Assembly (NCBI RefSeq): GCF_902705855.1
Contig: NZ_CACSIJ010000015.1
Location: forward strand, 66,670 to 130,669
Origin: Zhongshania aliphaticivorans
GTDB lineage: Bacteria; Pseudomonadota; Gammaproteobacteria; Pseudomonadales; Spongiibacteraceae
Length of the DNA: 64,000 bases
Direction of reading: 5' to 3'
This document shows, piece after piece, positions 57,405 to 64,000 of the stretch (position 1 is its first letter; each line of letters starts with the position of its first letter). Position numbers and translations under genes: made by a program. A model generated the notes under the pieces. That model saw nothing but the letters and a program-made list of their open reading frames with translations, had not been told where the DNA came from and searched no databases.

Positions 57405-59428
57405 ATATTGCCGGTATCGAACTCCACTGGATTCGCCCCGAGCTGTTGTGGACAGGTATTCCGCTTGTTATTTGTGCGCTTCTGCTTACCCGCCAAGGCT
57501 TTCAACAACGCAGCTGGCAAAAACACATTGACCCCAGCCTGCTACCTTATTTATTAGACGGTAAACCCAGCGGTAAGCCCCGCCGGTCTGCGCTGATGTT
57601 ATTACTTGCCGCCGTACTAACATGGCTGGCCCTGCTCGGCCCAGCATGGGAGAAAGTCCCCTCGCCGCTGCATAAAAACACAGAAGGTTTAGTCGTCGTA
57701 TTAGACCTATCGCCGTCAATGTTGGCTGAAGACATTCAACCTTCACGTATTCGGCAGGCGCGGTTTAAATTGCGAGATATTTTGCACTCCCGCCGCGACG
57801 GTCAAACCGGCCTTGTCGTTTTTGCCGGCGACGCCTTTGTAGTGACCCCCTTAACTGACGATGTGAACACCCTGCTAACCCTCATTCCTGGGCTTAACCC
57901 CAGCATGATGCCTATGCCCGGCAGCAACCCGCTTGCCGGCATTAGTCTTGCAAAAGAATTGCTAGATAATAGCGGCGGCAATGGCAGCATTCTGCTCATT
58001 AGCGACGGCATCAACAAACAACAACTAAGCAATTTAAAAGATGTGCTTAGCGACATCGACTACCCGCTGTCGGTGCTTGCAGTTGGCAGCGCCGACGGCG
58101 CGCCGATTCCACTGCCCGGTGGCGGCTTTGCCCGAGACAATAGCGGCAATATTATTGTGCCGAGCCTCACCATCAGTGAGTTGCAAGAATTGGCCTCGGC
58201 GGGTAAAGGCAAATACCGCGAACTCAGCCTTGATGACAGCGACATCAATGCGCTGGCGCTAGATACCGCATCGAGCTTGAACAATAGCGACACCGAAGAT
58301 CGCAGCGAACGTCATTACGATCAATGGAAAGACGCCGGCCCATGGCTGGTATTGCTACTGCTTCCCCTTGCGCTATTCGGTTTTCGTAAAAGCTGGCTGC
58401 CCAGTCTATTGCCCTTGCTGCTCCCTGCCTTATTTGCGGTTCAGCCAAATACAGCCAACGCGTTTGAGTTTAATGATCTTTGGCAAACACCAGACCAACA
58501 AGCCGCCGCATTAATGCCAACAGATCCGCAGGCCGCCGCCGACAAATTTGAAGATCCAATGTGGAAAGCAGCTGCACAATACCGAGCAGGTGACTTTGCC
58601 GCAGCAGCAGAGTCTTATAGCCAATTTGATAGCGCCGACGCCGATTACAATCGCGGCAATGCGCTTGCCAAGGCGAATAAACTAGACGAAGCCATCGCTG
58701 CCTACGAGTCAGCTTTGCAAAAAGATCCTACGCTGAGTGACGCCAGAAAAAATAAAAAAATTCTTGAGGATGCAAAAAAATCCCAGGAGCAACAGCAGCA
58801 ATCTGGCGATGACAAGGAAAATCAAAGCGGCGACCAGAGTCAGCAAAATCAGGACTCTCAAAACAATGAGTCACAGAGCGAGCAATCGCAGGATCAACAA
58901 TCGCAAGATCAACAGTCCCAAGACCAGCAATCTCAAAACCAGAATGAGCAATCCCAGCAAGAAGACTCACAAAACCAAGAGCAATCAGATTCTCAAGAAA
59001 ATCAAAATGCCGATCAAGATAGCTCGCAATCTGACGACAATCAGCAAAGCGAGGCTAACGAGGGCGAATCTGAGCAAGGCGACACAGAGCCGGAGAGCGA
59101 GCAAACGCAGGCTGAAAAAGAAGCCGCCGAACAGCGCGACGCCAAATTAGCCGAAGACTACGCGCGCCAAGCCGCTGAACAAAATGAAGCTATGCAAAAG
59201 GCAATGCAAGAAAAACAAGATGCCAAACAGCAAGACGGCGACACCAACGAACAAGCTACTGCCGTTATGCCAAGCGATGAACCGCTTAGTGAAGAAGATC
59301 AGGCCCGTGAACAATGGCTACGCAAAATTCCTGACAACCCAGGCAATCTGCTACGCAATAAATTCCGCTATCAACATCAGCAGCGAAGTGAACAACAAGG
59401 TACTAATGAAGACTATGCACCCTATTAA
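57401..59428 (+). CDS. Fused VWA/TPR protein (BatB-BatC type)
   Basis: 675 residues. The N-terminal half is BatB-like: membrane helices, VVLDLSPSMLAEDIQPSR (MIDAS, near residue 105) and SILLISDGINKQQLS. A further membrane segment near residue 310 is followed by a TPR region (YRAGDFAAAAESYSQFDSADADYNRGNALAKANKLDEAIAAYESAL in parts) and a very long low-complexity tail rich in Q, S, D, N and E (about residues 460-580), ending in a basic/aromatic HQQRSEQQG. It is coupled to batA by ATGA. In other species the VWA and TPR parts are separate batB and batC genes. Confidence 0.93.
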   Translation: MNIAGIELHWIRPELLWTGIPLVICALLLTRQGFQQRSWQKHIDPSLLPYLLDGKPSGKPRRSALMLLLAAVLTWLALLGPAWEKVPSPLHKNTEGLVVVLDLSPSMLAEDIQPSRIRQARFKLRDILHSRRDGQTGLVVFAGDAFVVTPLTDDVNTLLTLIPGLNPSMMPMPGSNPLAGISLAKELLDNSGGNGSILLISDGINKQQLSNLKDVLSDIDYPLSVLAVGSADGAPIPLPGGGFARDNSGNIIVPSLTISELQELASAGKGKYRELSLDDSDINALALDTASSLNNSDTEDRSERHYDQWKDAGPWLVLLLLPLALFGFRKSWLPSLLPLLLPALFAVQPNTANAFEFNDLWQTPDQQAAALMPTDPQAAADKFEDPMWKAAAQYRAGDFAAAAESYSQFDSADADYNRGNALAKANKLDEAIAAYESALQKDPTLSDARKNKKILEDAKKSQEQQQQSGDDKENQSGDQSQQNQDSQNNESQSEQSQDQQSQDQQSQDQQSQNQNEQSQQEDSQNQEQSDSQENQNADQDSSQSDDNQQSEANEGESEQGDTEPESEQTQAEKEAAEQRDAKLAEDYARQAAEQNEAMQKAMQEKQDAKQQDGDTNEQATAVMPSDEPLSEEDQAREQWLRKIPDNPGNLLRNKFRYQHQQRSEQQGTNEDYAPY

Positions 59429-59465
59429 TAACTCTGTTGATCGACCATTTAACGGGAGTGCCGTA

Positions 59466-61202
59466 ATGGCAAATAAATCCCATAGCGTATTTGCTCACTT
59501 CACTACCCTGCTTGCGGTGCTCGTATTACTGATAGGCCAAATAAGCAGTGCACACGCAGAGACAAATGTGCGCGCCACCGTCGATCGCAATCAAGTTTCA
59601 AGTGAAGAATCTTTTACCCTTTCACTCAATGCAGACAGCATATTATTTTCTGGCGAACCCGATGTAACTGCACTCGAAAATGATTTTCATATTATTAATC
59701 GCCAACAGAGCAGTCGCACCAACATTATCAATGGCAAAGTAAATAGCAGCCGCCAGTGGGACTACACCCTAGTACCTAAGCGGGAAGGCATCCTGACCAT
59801 CCCCGAATTGCCTATGGGTAAATACAAAACTCGCCCCATCACTATGACCGTGAGTAAGGCCGCGAAAGCCCAACAGTCCGGCAATGAAAGCCTTTACATG
59901 GAGTCCGACGTCACCCCGCGCACGGCTTATGTACAAGAAGAATTGCAATACACCGTAAAAATATTCACTTCCGTAAACATTTTGGACGCCTCGCTAGACG
60001 CCCCAGAACTAGATAACGCGGTGATCGAAGCCGACGGCGAAGAACGCTATCAAACCTTGATTAATGGCCGCTACTTTCAAGTAATTGAACGGCGCTATTC
60101 CATCTACCCGCAAACCAGCGGCACCCTCACTATTCCGGCCCTCACCTTACAAGCACGGGTTGAAGGGTATCGTCCGTCTATGCTCGACCCAGGCCGCTTA
60201 GTAGTAAAACGCAGCGGTGAACACCGCGTTAAAGTATTACCACCACCAACAGAGTTTAAGGGCTCGGTATGGCTGCCAGCCAAAGAGATCGCATTGGAAG
60301 AAAGCTGGAGTAAAAACCCAGACTCATTAAAAGTGGGCGATTCAATTACCCGCACCGTTAGTATTCAAGCCGAAGGGCTTCTCGGTTCACAGCTTCCTGC
60401 GCTGCCCACTATTACTTTAAACAATGCCAAGCTCTACCCAGATCAGGCAAAAATAGAAAAAGGCGACGACAAATCCCAGTGGACGGGCATTCGCAGCGAA
60501 TCGCTGGCAATTATCCCGACTCGCGCAGGTGAGTTTGTATTACCAGAAGTTCGCATAGCGTGGTGGAACACCGACAGCAATAAGGCCGAGTTTGCAGTGT
60601 TACCTGAGCGCAAATTTACCGTTGCACCCGCTGTAGCCAACGGCGGCGACACACAAATTACCGCGATTGATTCACCTACCCTAAACGACACGGTGCAGCA
60701 AAGTGACGCCGTACTTAGTAGCGAACCAATAGCCAATAAACCCACTCAAGGGCCAAGTAGTGAGCTTGCCAATAATTCAGCGCTATGGGGAGTTATCGCC
60801 GTACTGGTACTCAGTAATATTGGCTTCGCCATAGCATGGTGGCGTGGACGGCATCGGATTTTAGCGGCCCCTGCAACACCGTCGAAAGACGACAACAACG
60901 AACAAAAAGCTTTTAAGTCTTTAGAAAAAAGCCTAAAAACCAAAGCTGATCACAACGAGTTACGTGCTGCCTTAAGCTACTGGGGACTCTGCTATTTTAA
61001 GCGTACGATGACATTGAGCGACTTGGGCAATGCTATTCCCGAATTAAGCCACTTCTGCCAACAGCTAGATGCACATTTGTATTCTGGACAGGGCTTTGCC
61101 ATCGACGCCAGCGCGGTACTAGATGTACTGAAAAAATATCGCAGTAGTACCGGTAAGGAAAAGCCAGCGCAGCCCGCACTGGCACCGCTGTATCAACGTT
61201 AA
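59466..61202 (+). CDS. BatD-like BatD-family protein
   Basis: About 578 residues from the ATG at 59466, with GGGAG seven bases upstream; an open frame starts earlier within batB but is unlikely. Signal peptide LLAVLVLLIGQISSAHAE, then a BatD domain (beta-sandwich repeats such as MESDVTPRTAYVQEELQYTV and SGTLTIPALTLQARVEGY) facing the periplasm, and a C-terminal transmembrane helix (WGVIAVLVLSNIGFAIAWW). The cytoplasmic tail ends with a helical region. Last gene of the MoxR/Bat operon. Confidence 0.93.
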   Translation: MANKSHSVFAHFTTLLAVLVLLIGQISSAHAETNVRATVDRNQVSSEESFTLSLNADSILFSGEPDVTALENDFHIINRQQSSRTNIINGKVNSSRQWDYTLVPKREGILTIPELPMGKYKTRPITMTVSKAAKAQQSGNESLYMESDVTPRTAYVQEELQYTVKIFTSVNILDASLDAPELDNAVIEADGEERYQTLINGRYFQVIERRYSIYPQTSGTLTIPALTLQARVEGYRPSMLDPGRLVVKRSGEHRVKVLPPPTEFKGSVWLPAKEIALEESWSKNPDSLKVGDSITRTVSIQAEGLLGSQLPALPTITLNNAKLYPDQAKIEKGDDKSQWTGIRSESLAIIPTRAGEFVLPEVRIAWWNTDSNKAEFAVLPERKFTVAPAVANGGDTQITAIDSPTLNDTVQQSDAVLSSEPIANKPTQGPSSELANNSALWGVIAVLVLSNIGFAIAWWRGRHRILAAPATPSKDDNNEQKAFKSLEKSLKTKADHNELRAALSYWGLCYFKRTMTLSDLGNAIPELSHFCQQLDAHLYSGQGFAIDASAVLDVLKKYRSSTGKEKPAQPALAPLYQR

Positions 61203-61224
61203 ATCTAAACCTGCCAGCGACTAA

Positions 61225-62115
61225 CTACTTCGTCGCTGGTACTTCCTTATGTTTAAGTACCAAGACCCCGCCTAATACCACGCAGGCAATCCCTACAAGC
61301 GTTATCGTGTCGGGAATATGATCCCACACCAGCCAATCCAACAAGCCACTAAACACCACCCCAAAATAACTGATTGGCGCCAAAGCCGCCGCCGACACAT
61401 AGCGGTAGGCCAAGGTATACATAACAAAACTTAAATAGATCACAACACCCATATACAACAAACCAGGCCAGGCGGACGTTGGTATCGGACTATAATTCCA
61501 AAGAAAAAATGGCAGGCTAAACAGCAAAGAAATACTAAAATAATAAAATAGAATACGACTTTGAGGTTCGTGTTGCGCCAATACTCGGGTGCTCACCATC
61601 GATATAGCCAACCCCAAACCTGACAGCAACGCCAGTAAATGCCATAAGCTTAGGCCCTCAAAATCCGGTTTAAGCACCAAAACTATGCCAACAAACCCAA
61701 CGACAAGCGGTGGCCATGTTTCCTTGCGTACACGTTGACTAAACCACAAGAAAAGAATGAGAGGCACCATCAAGGGCGCAGATGAGCGTAGCAAGGTAGC
61801 TTCTACCAAAGTAATTTTACTAAGCGCGAGGTAATACAAGTAGAAACACGCGCAACCGCTCACACCCCGCACCAGATGCCATCGCGGACGTGACGTTGCT
61901 AAGCCTGAACGACCCGCCCGCAGAATCGACGGCAAGGAAAACAAAAAACTAATACCGTATTGCACAAGCACAATAGTGGAGACATGAACCTCCTGCGACA
62001 CGTGCTTTCCCACCGCTGCTACCGTGCTTGAAAAGAACACCGTCACCAGAGACAGCAATAAGCCCATCAGTAATTGCTTTCTTTCTAGTGTTAATGGCAA
62101 GACAGTCACTCTCAA
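61225..62115 (-). CDS. EamA/DMT-family transporter
   Basis: 296 residues, about ten transmembrane helices in two EamA repeats (drug/metabolite transporter superfamily). HVSTIVLVQYGISFLFSLPS and YVSAAALAPISYFGVVFSGLLDW are family-typical. Probable exporter of small metabolites; substrate unknown. The open start at 62115 is a TTG without a good ribosome site; the internal Met at residue 17 or a GTG at 62109 are alternatives. It is convergent with the BatD gene. Confidence 0.85.
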   Translation of the reverse strand: MRVTVLPLTLERKQLLMGLLLSLVTVFFSSTVAAVGKHVSQEVHVSTIVLVQYGISFLFSLPSILRAGRSGLATSRPRWHLVRGVSGCACFYLYYLALSKITLVEATLLRSSAPLMVPLILFLWFSQRVRKETWPPLVVGFVGIVLVLKPDFEGLSLWHLLALLSGLGLAISMVSTRVLAQHEPQSRILFYYFSISLLFSLPFFLWNYSPIPTSAWPGLLYMGVVIYLSFVMYTLAYRYVSAAALAPISYFGVVFSGLLDWLVWDHIPDTITLVGIACVVLGGVLVLKHKEVPATK

Positions 62116-62285
62116 TAGCGTAAATTCGAGGCAAAGTTCAGGCGTACCGCCATTGCTTTGCGCCGCGACACTATAATGAGCCTAATTGACATTGGCTAGT
62201 AAGTAAGCAAAAAATCAGAACAGGAGGGCGCAGATCCAAACCCCTTTACCGTAGCAAAGAGGCCGGACCTAACGGGGTCTAGCAG

Positions 62286-62495
62286 TTACTTCTTATCGGC
62301 GCCACATTTAGCTTCGCCGCACTTACCTTCTTTAGCTGCTTTGTCTGCTCCGCATTTCGCTTCGCCGCACTTACCTTCTTTTGCTGCTTTATCTGCGCCG
62401 CATTTCGCTTCGCCACACTTACCTTCAGTCGTTTTTTTCTCAGCACCACACTTCGCTTCGCCGCACTTTCCTTCTGCGTCTTTTGCGTAATCAGC
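62286..62495 (-). repeat. 48-bp tandem coding repeats in hvfA
   Basis: Four units of about 48 bp code for EGKCGEAKCGADKAAK-like segments. Units two and three are nearly identical at the DNA level, the outer ones are diverged; this suggests recent expansion by unequal crossing-over. Confidence 0.88.
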
Positions 62496-62615
62496 AAGCT
62501 GATAGCCGCTGCTCATTACTTTCGCCGCAAAGGGGTTGGTATCTGCAACGGCAACGGAAGCCATTGAAGACGCTAGCATGGCCGCACCGAGGGCCGTCAT
62601 CGCAGTATTTTTCAT
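62286..62615 (-). CDS. hvfA: HvfA-family Cys-rich repeat peptide (predicted copper-binding RiPP precursor)
   Basis: 109 residues. A signal peptide (MKNTAMTALGAAMLASSMASVAVA) is followed by a short linker and four tandem units of EGKCGEAKCGA (16-residue period in the central copies), each with two EGKCG/EAKCG cysteines, eight Cys in all. EGKCG repeats are the hallmark of HvfA-type precursors whose Cys are converted to oxazolone/thioamide groups by a DUF692 MNIO enzyme with a partner protein. Here the neighbours are a DoxX/HvfX-like gene and an ECF sigma factor; the DUF692 and DUF2063 genes are not visible and may lie beyond the right edge or elsewhere. Confidence 0.9.
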   Translation of the reverse strand: MKNTAMTALGAAMLASSMASVAVADTNPFAAKVMSSGYQLADYAKDAEGKCGEAKCGAEKKTTEGKCGEAKCGADKAAKEGKCGEAKCGADKAAKEGKCGEAKCGADKK

Positions 62616-62676
62616 TGTGTCATCACCTTATTTATAAATTAAAAGATCAAATTGGCCGCTTTAGTGCGACGCTGCC

Positions 62677-62707
62677 TATAAGAGAATCAACAATCCAAAC
62701 TGTTACA
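62677..62707 (-). promoter_or_regulatory. Putative ECF-type promoter of hvfA
   Basis: On the minus strand TGTAACA (62701-62707) and TCTTATA (62677-62683) are separated by exactly 17 bases, about 61 bp upstream of the hvfA start. The same pair with the same spacing occurs facing the other way in front of the DoxX gene. Confidence 0.55.
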
Positions 62708-62739
62708 TCACATAGAAAATAAATTTATTCCGCGTGATG

Positions 62740-62770
62740 TGTAACAAGATTTATCGCCACACGTCTTACA
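62740..62770 (+). promoter_or_regulatory. Putative ECF-type promoter of the DoxX/HvfX gene
   Basis: TGTAACA (62740-62746) and TCTTACA (62764-62770) are separated by 17 bases, with CG just before the -10-like element, about 75 bp before the DoxX start. It resembles ECF sigma promoters with an AAC -35 and a CGTC -10, and it mirrors the hvfA site. Confidence 0.6.
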
Positions 62771-62845
62771 AGCATGAACATGCACCACGATTACCGTCAG
62801 CAAAGGGCAGTAGCGCAATCGTGACCTCTATACGGAGTAAACTCT

Positions 62846-63457
62846 ATGGTAGATTTTTTCAATAAAATTCGTGGCATCCAGAATGCCCTTGGTCGGCTAG
62901 CGGAGCCCATTGACGGCCTACCGTCACTGGCGCTGCGCCTATATTTAGTACCGGTATTCTGGATGGCCGGCAGCAGTAAAGTGATGCATTTTTCTGATAC
63001 CGTTGAATGGTTTGGTAATAGCGACTGGGGCCTTGGTTTGCCCTTCCCCTATCTAATGGCCTTTATGGCAACAGCGGCGGAGCTCGGCGGCGCCGTGTTG
63101 TTGTTACTGGGTTTGGCGACCCGCTGGATTTCTATTCCACTGGCGGTAACCATGATTGTTGCAGCGACCACTGTACATTGGCATAACGGCTGGCAAGCCA
63201 TCGCCGACGCCAGCGCGCCCTTTGCGAATGAGCGCGTCGTCGATTCTGTTGAAAAGCTATCCGCCGCCCGCTCCCTATTGGAAGCCCACGGCAACTACGA
63301 TTGGCTAAGCTCCAGCGGCAATTTTGTGGTGCTAAACAACGGGATTGAATTTGCCGTCACTTACTTAATTATGTTGTTGGCACTGGTGATGATGGGTGGC
63401 GGTAGATTTGTCAGTGCGGATTATTGGCTGAATCGCGCCTTAGCCAAGGCCAAATAA
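62846..63457 (+). CDS. DoxX-family membrane protein, HvfX-like
   Basis: 203 residues, four or five transmembrane helices. LRLYLVPVFWMAGSSKVMHFSD and FMATAAELGGAVLLLLGLATRW are typical of the DoxX family. The extra-long loop between helices (WHNGWQAIADASAPFANERVVDSVEKLS, about residues 110-140) matches the long HvfX-type members that accompany copper-binding HvfA peptides. It is divergent from hvfA with a shared promoter region of 230 bp. It could help mature or reduce the peptide or the metal, but this is inference. Confidence 0.85.
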   Translation: MVDFFNKIRGIQNALGRLAEPIDGLPSLALRLYLVPVFWMAGSSKVMHFSDTVEWFGNSDWGLGLPFPYLMAFMATAAELGGAVLLLLGLATRWISIPLAVTMIVAATTVHWHNGWQAIADASAPFANERVVDSVEKLSAARSLLEAHGNYDWLSSSGNFVVLNNGIEFAVTYLIMLLALVMMGGGRFVSADYWLNRALAKAK

Positions 63458-63549
63458 GCAATTAATTTGGACGCCAGTGCAGTGAATAGTTGCCTACAGG
63501 CAGGAGGATCAGGGACACTAAGTGCTTAATCATAGTTTGGATTAATCTG

Positions 63550-64000
63550 TGTCACTGCCCGTCGACGATCAACAGCTTATCGCCCGCCTAAAAGCGGGCG
63601 ATAATTTGGCATTTAAAGCGCTTATTAGCAGCTACCATCAAAAGCTGCTCATCGTGGCGAGGGCCATCGCTGGTGACGTATTTGCAGAGGATGTCACCCA
63701 AGAAGCGTGGGCATCGATCTACAAAGCTATTGGCAAATTTGAAGGTCGTTCCAGTCTGTCTACGTGGATGATTCAGATTGTGAGCAATGAGGCAAAGTCG
63801 AGACTGCGCCGCGAAAAGCGTCACAGCAGTTTTGGCGACATCGACGAGGTGCGTCCAGAAATTGATTCGGAGTGTTTTAACAACAACGGCCACTGGGTGA
63901 ACCCACCCTCGCACTGGGATATTAATACACCGGAACTGATGCTTCAGGAGGATCAATTAAGACACTGTATTGAACACACTTTGACGGTATTACCTGAGAA
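63550..64000 (+). CDS. ECF RNA polymerase sigma factor (partial)
   Basis: Runs off the right edge; 150 codons visible from the GTG at 63550. Sigma region 2 is clear: MSLPVDDQQLIARLKAGDNL, then FAEDVTQEAWASIYKAIGKFEGRSSLSTWM (region 2.2 to 2.4), followed by KSRLRREKR. A spacer and the beginning of region 4 (LRHCIEHTLTVLPE) follow. It starts 93 bases after the DoxX stop and is probably co-transcribed with it. As ECF sigma factors often direct their own neighbours, it is the likely regulator of the hvfA/doxX pair. An anti-sigma gene may lie beyond the edge. Confidence 0.92.

Noticed and set aside
59184-59465. Upstream extension of BatD inside the end of the BatB/TPR gene
   Set aside because: The start at 59466 has a good ribosome site and opens a signal peptide; the earlier reading frame lies in the low-complexity tail of the previous gene and has a Lys/Asn-rich sequence unlike BatD.

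Overview
The window looks like chromosomal DNA of a free-living, aerobic, probably marine or aquatic gammaproteobacterium. The gene order fimT/fimU-pilV next to ispH-fkpB-lspA-ileS-ribF-murJ is a Pseudomonas/Cellvibrionales-type arrangement. Many TonB-dependent receptors, a wax-ester-synthase-like protein, a Baeyer-Villiger-type monooxygenase and a rhombosortase suggest a Spongiibacteraceae/Zhongshania-like lineage; that placement is inference, since no rRNA gene is present.
Layout. 1-1.7 kb: minor type IV pseudopilins (the pilV-like gene runs off the left edge). 1.7-16.1 kb, almost all minus strand: housekeeping genes ispH, fkpB, lspA, ileS, ribF, murJ, an ADP-ribose Nudix hydrolase, pyrB, an MsbA/MdlB-type ABC exporter, a GIY-YIG protein, sbcB and class I fumarase, followed by a membrane-anchored coiled-coil protein of unknown role. 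17.2-19.3 kb: a PuuD-like membrane protein, then a complete 1301-bp IS3-family insertion sequence with 3-bp target duplication whose transposase is killed by a stop at the catalytic Glu codon. 19.3-25.6 kb: CoA-binding protein, lipoprotein, small K+ channel-like protein, hexose-6-phosphate mutarotase, methyltransferase, and a large calcium-repeat lipoprotein hydrolase. 25.8-33.2 kb: groEL/groES, fxsA, pldA, beta-carbonic anhydrase, an alkyltransferase-like protein, rhombosortase, ampG, yajQ.
33.3-42.1 kb: panE-like reductase, then a cobalamin riboswitch and a B12 uptake/salvage operon (btuB, cobO, btuF, btuC, btuD, bluB) with cobQ downstream of an unusual repeat-filled gap. 42.2-53.7 kb: an accessory catabolic-looking region with an HSL-type esterase, two SDRs, a LuxR-type regulator, a flavin monooxygenase of the BVMO group, a TonB-dependent receptor, a GFA-domain protein, a WS/DGAT acyltransferase, a LysR regulator and a single-domain LuxR protein. 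The enzymes would fit alcohol -> ketone -> ester/lactone -> acid degradation of an imported hydrophobic substrate (inference).
53.9-61.2 kb: a tightly overlapping MoxR-DUF58-DUF4381-BatA-BatB/TPR-BatD operon. 61.2-64 kb: an EamA transporter, then a divergent pair hvfA (repeat-rich Cys peptide of the copper-binding RiPP type) and a DoxX/HvfX-like protein, followed by an ECF sigma factor cut by the right edge. The hvfA and doxX upstream regions carry the same TGTAACA-N17-TCTTA motif, so the pair and the sigma factor probably form one regulon. The modification enzymes expected with HvfA (DUF692 MNIO and its partner) are not in the window and may lie just beyond it.
No tRNA, rRNA, CRISPR array or prophage was recognised.
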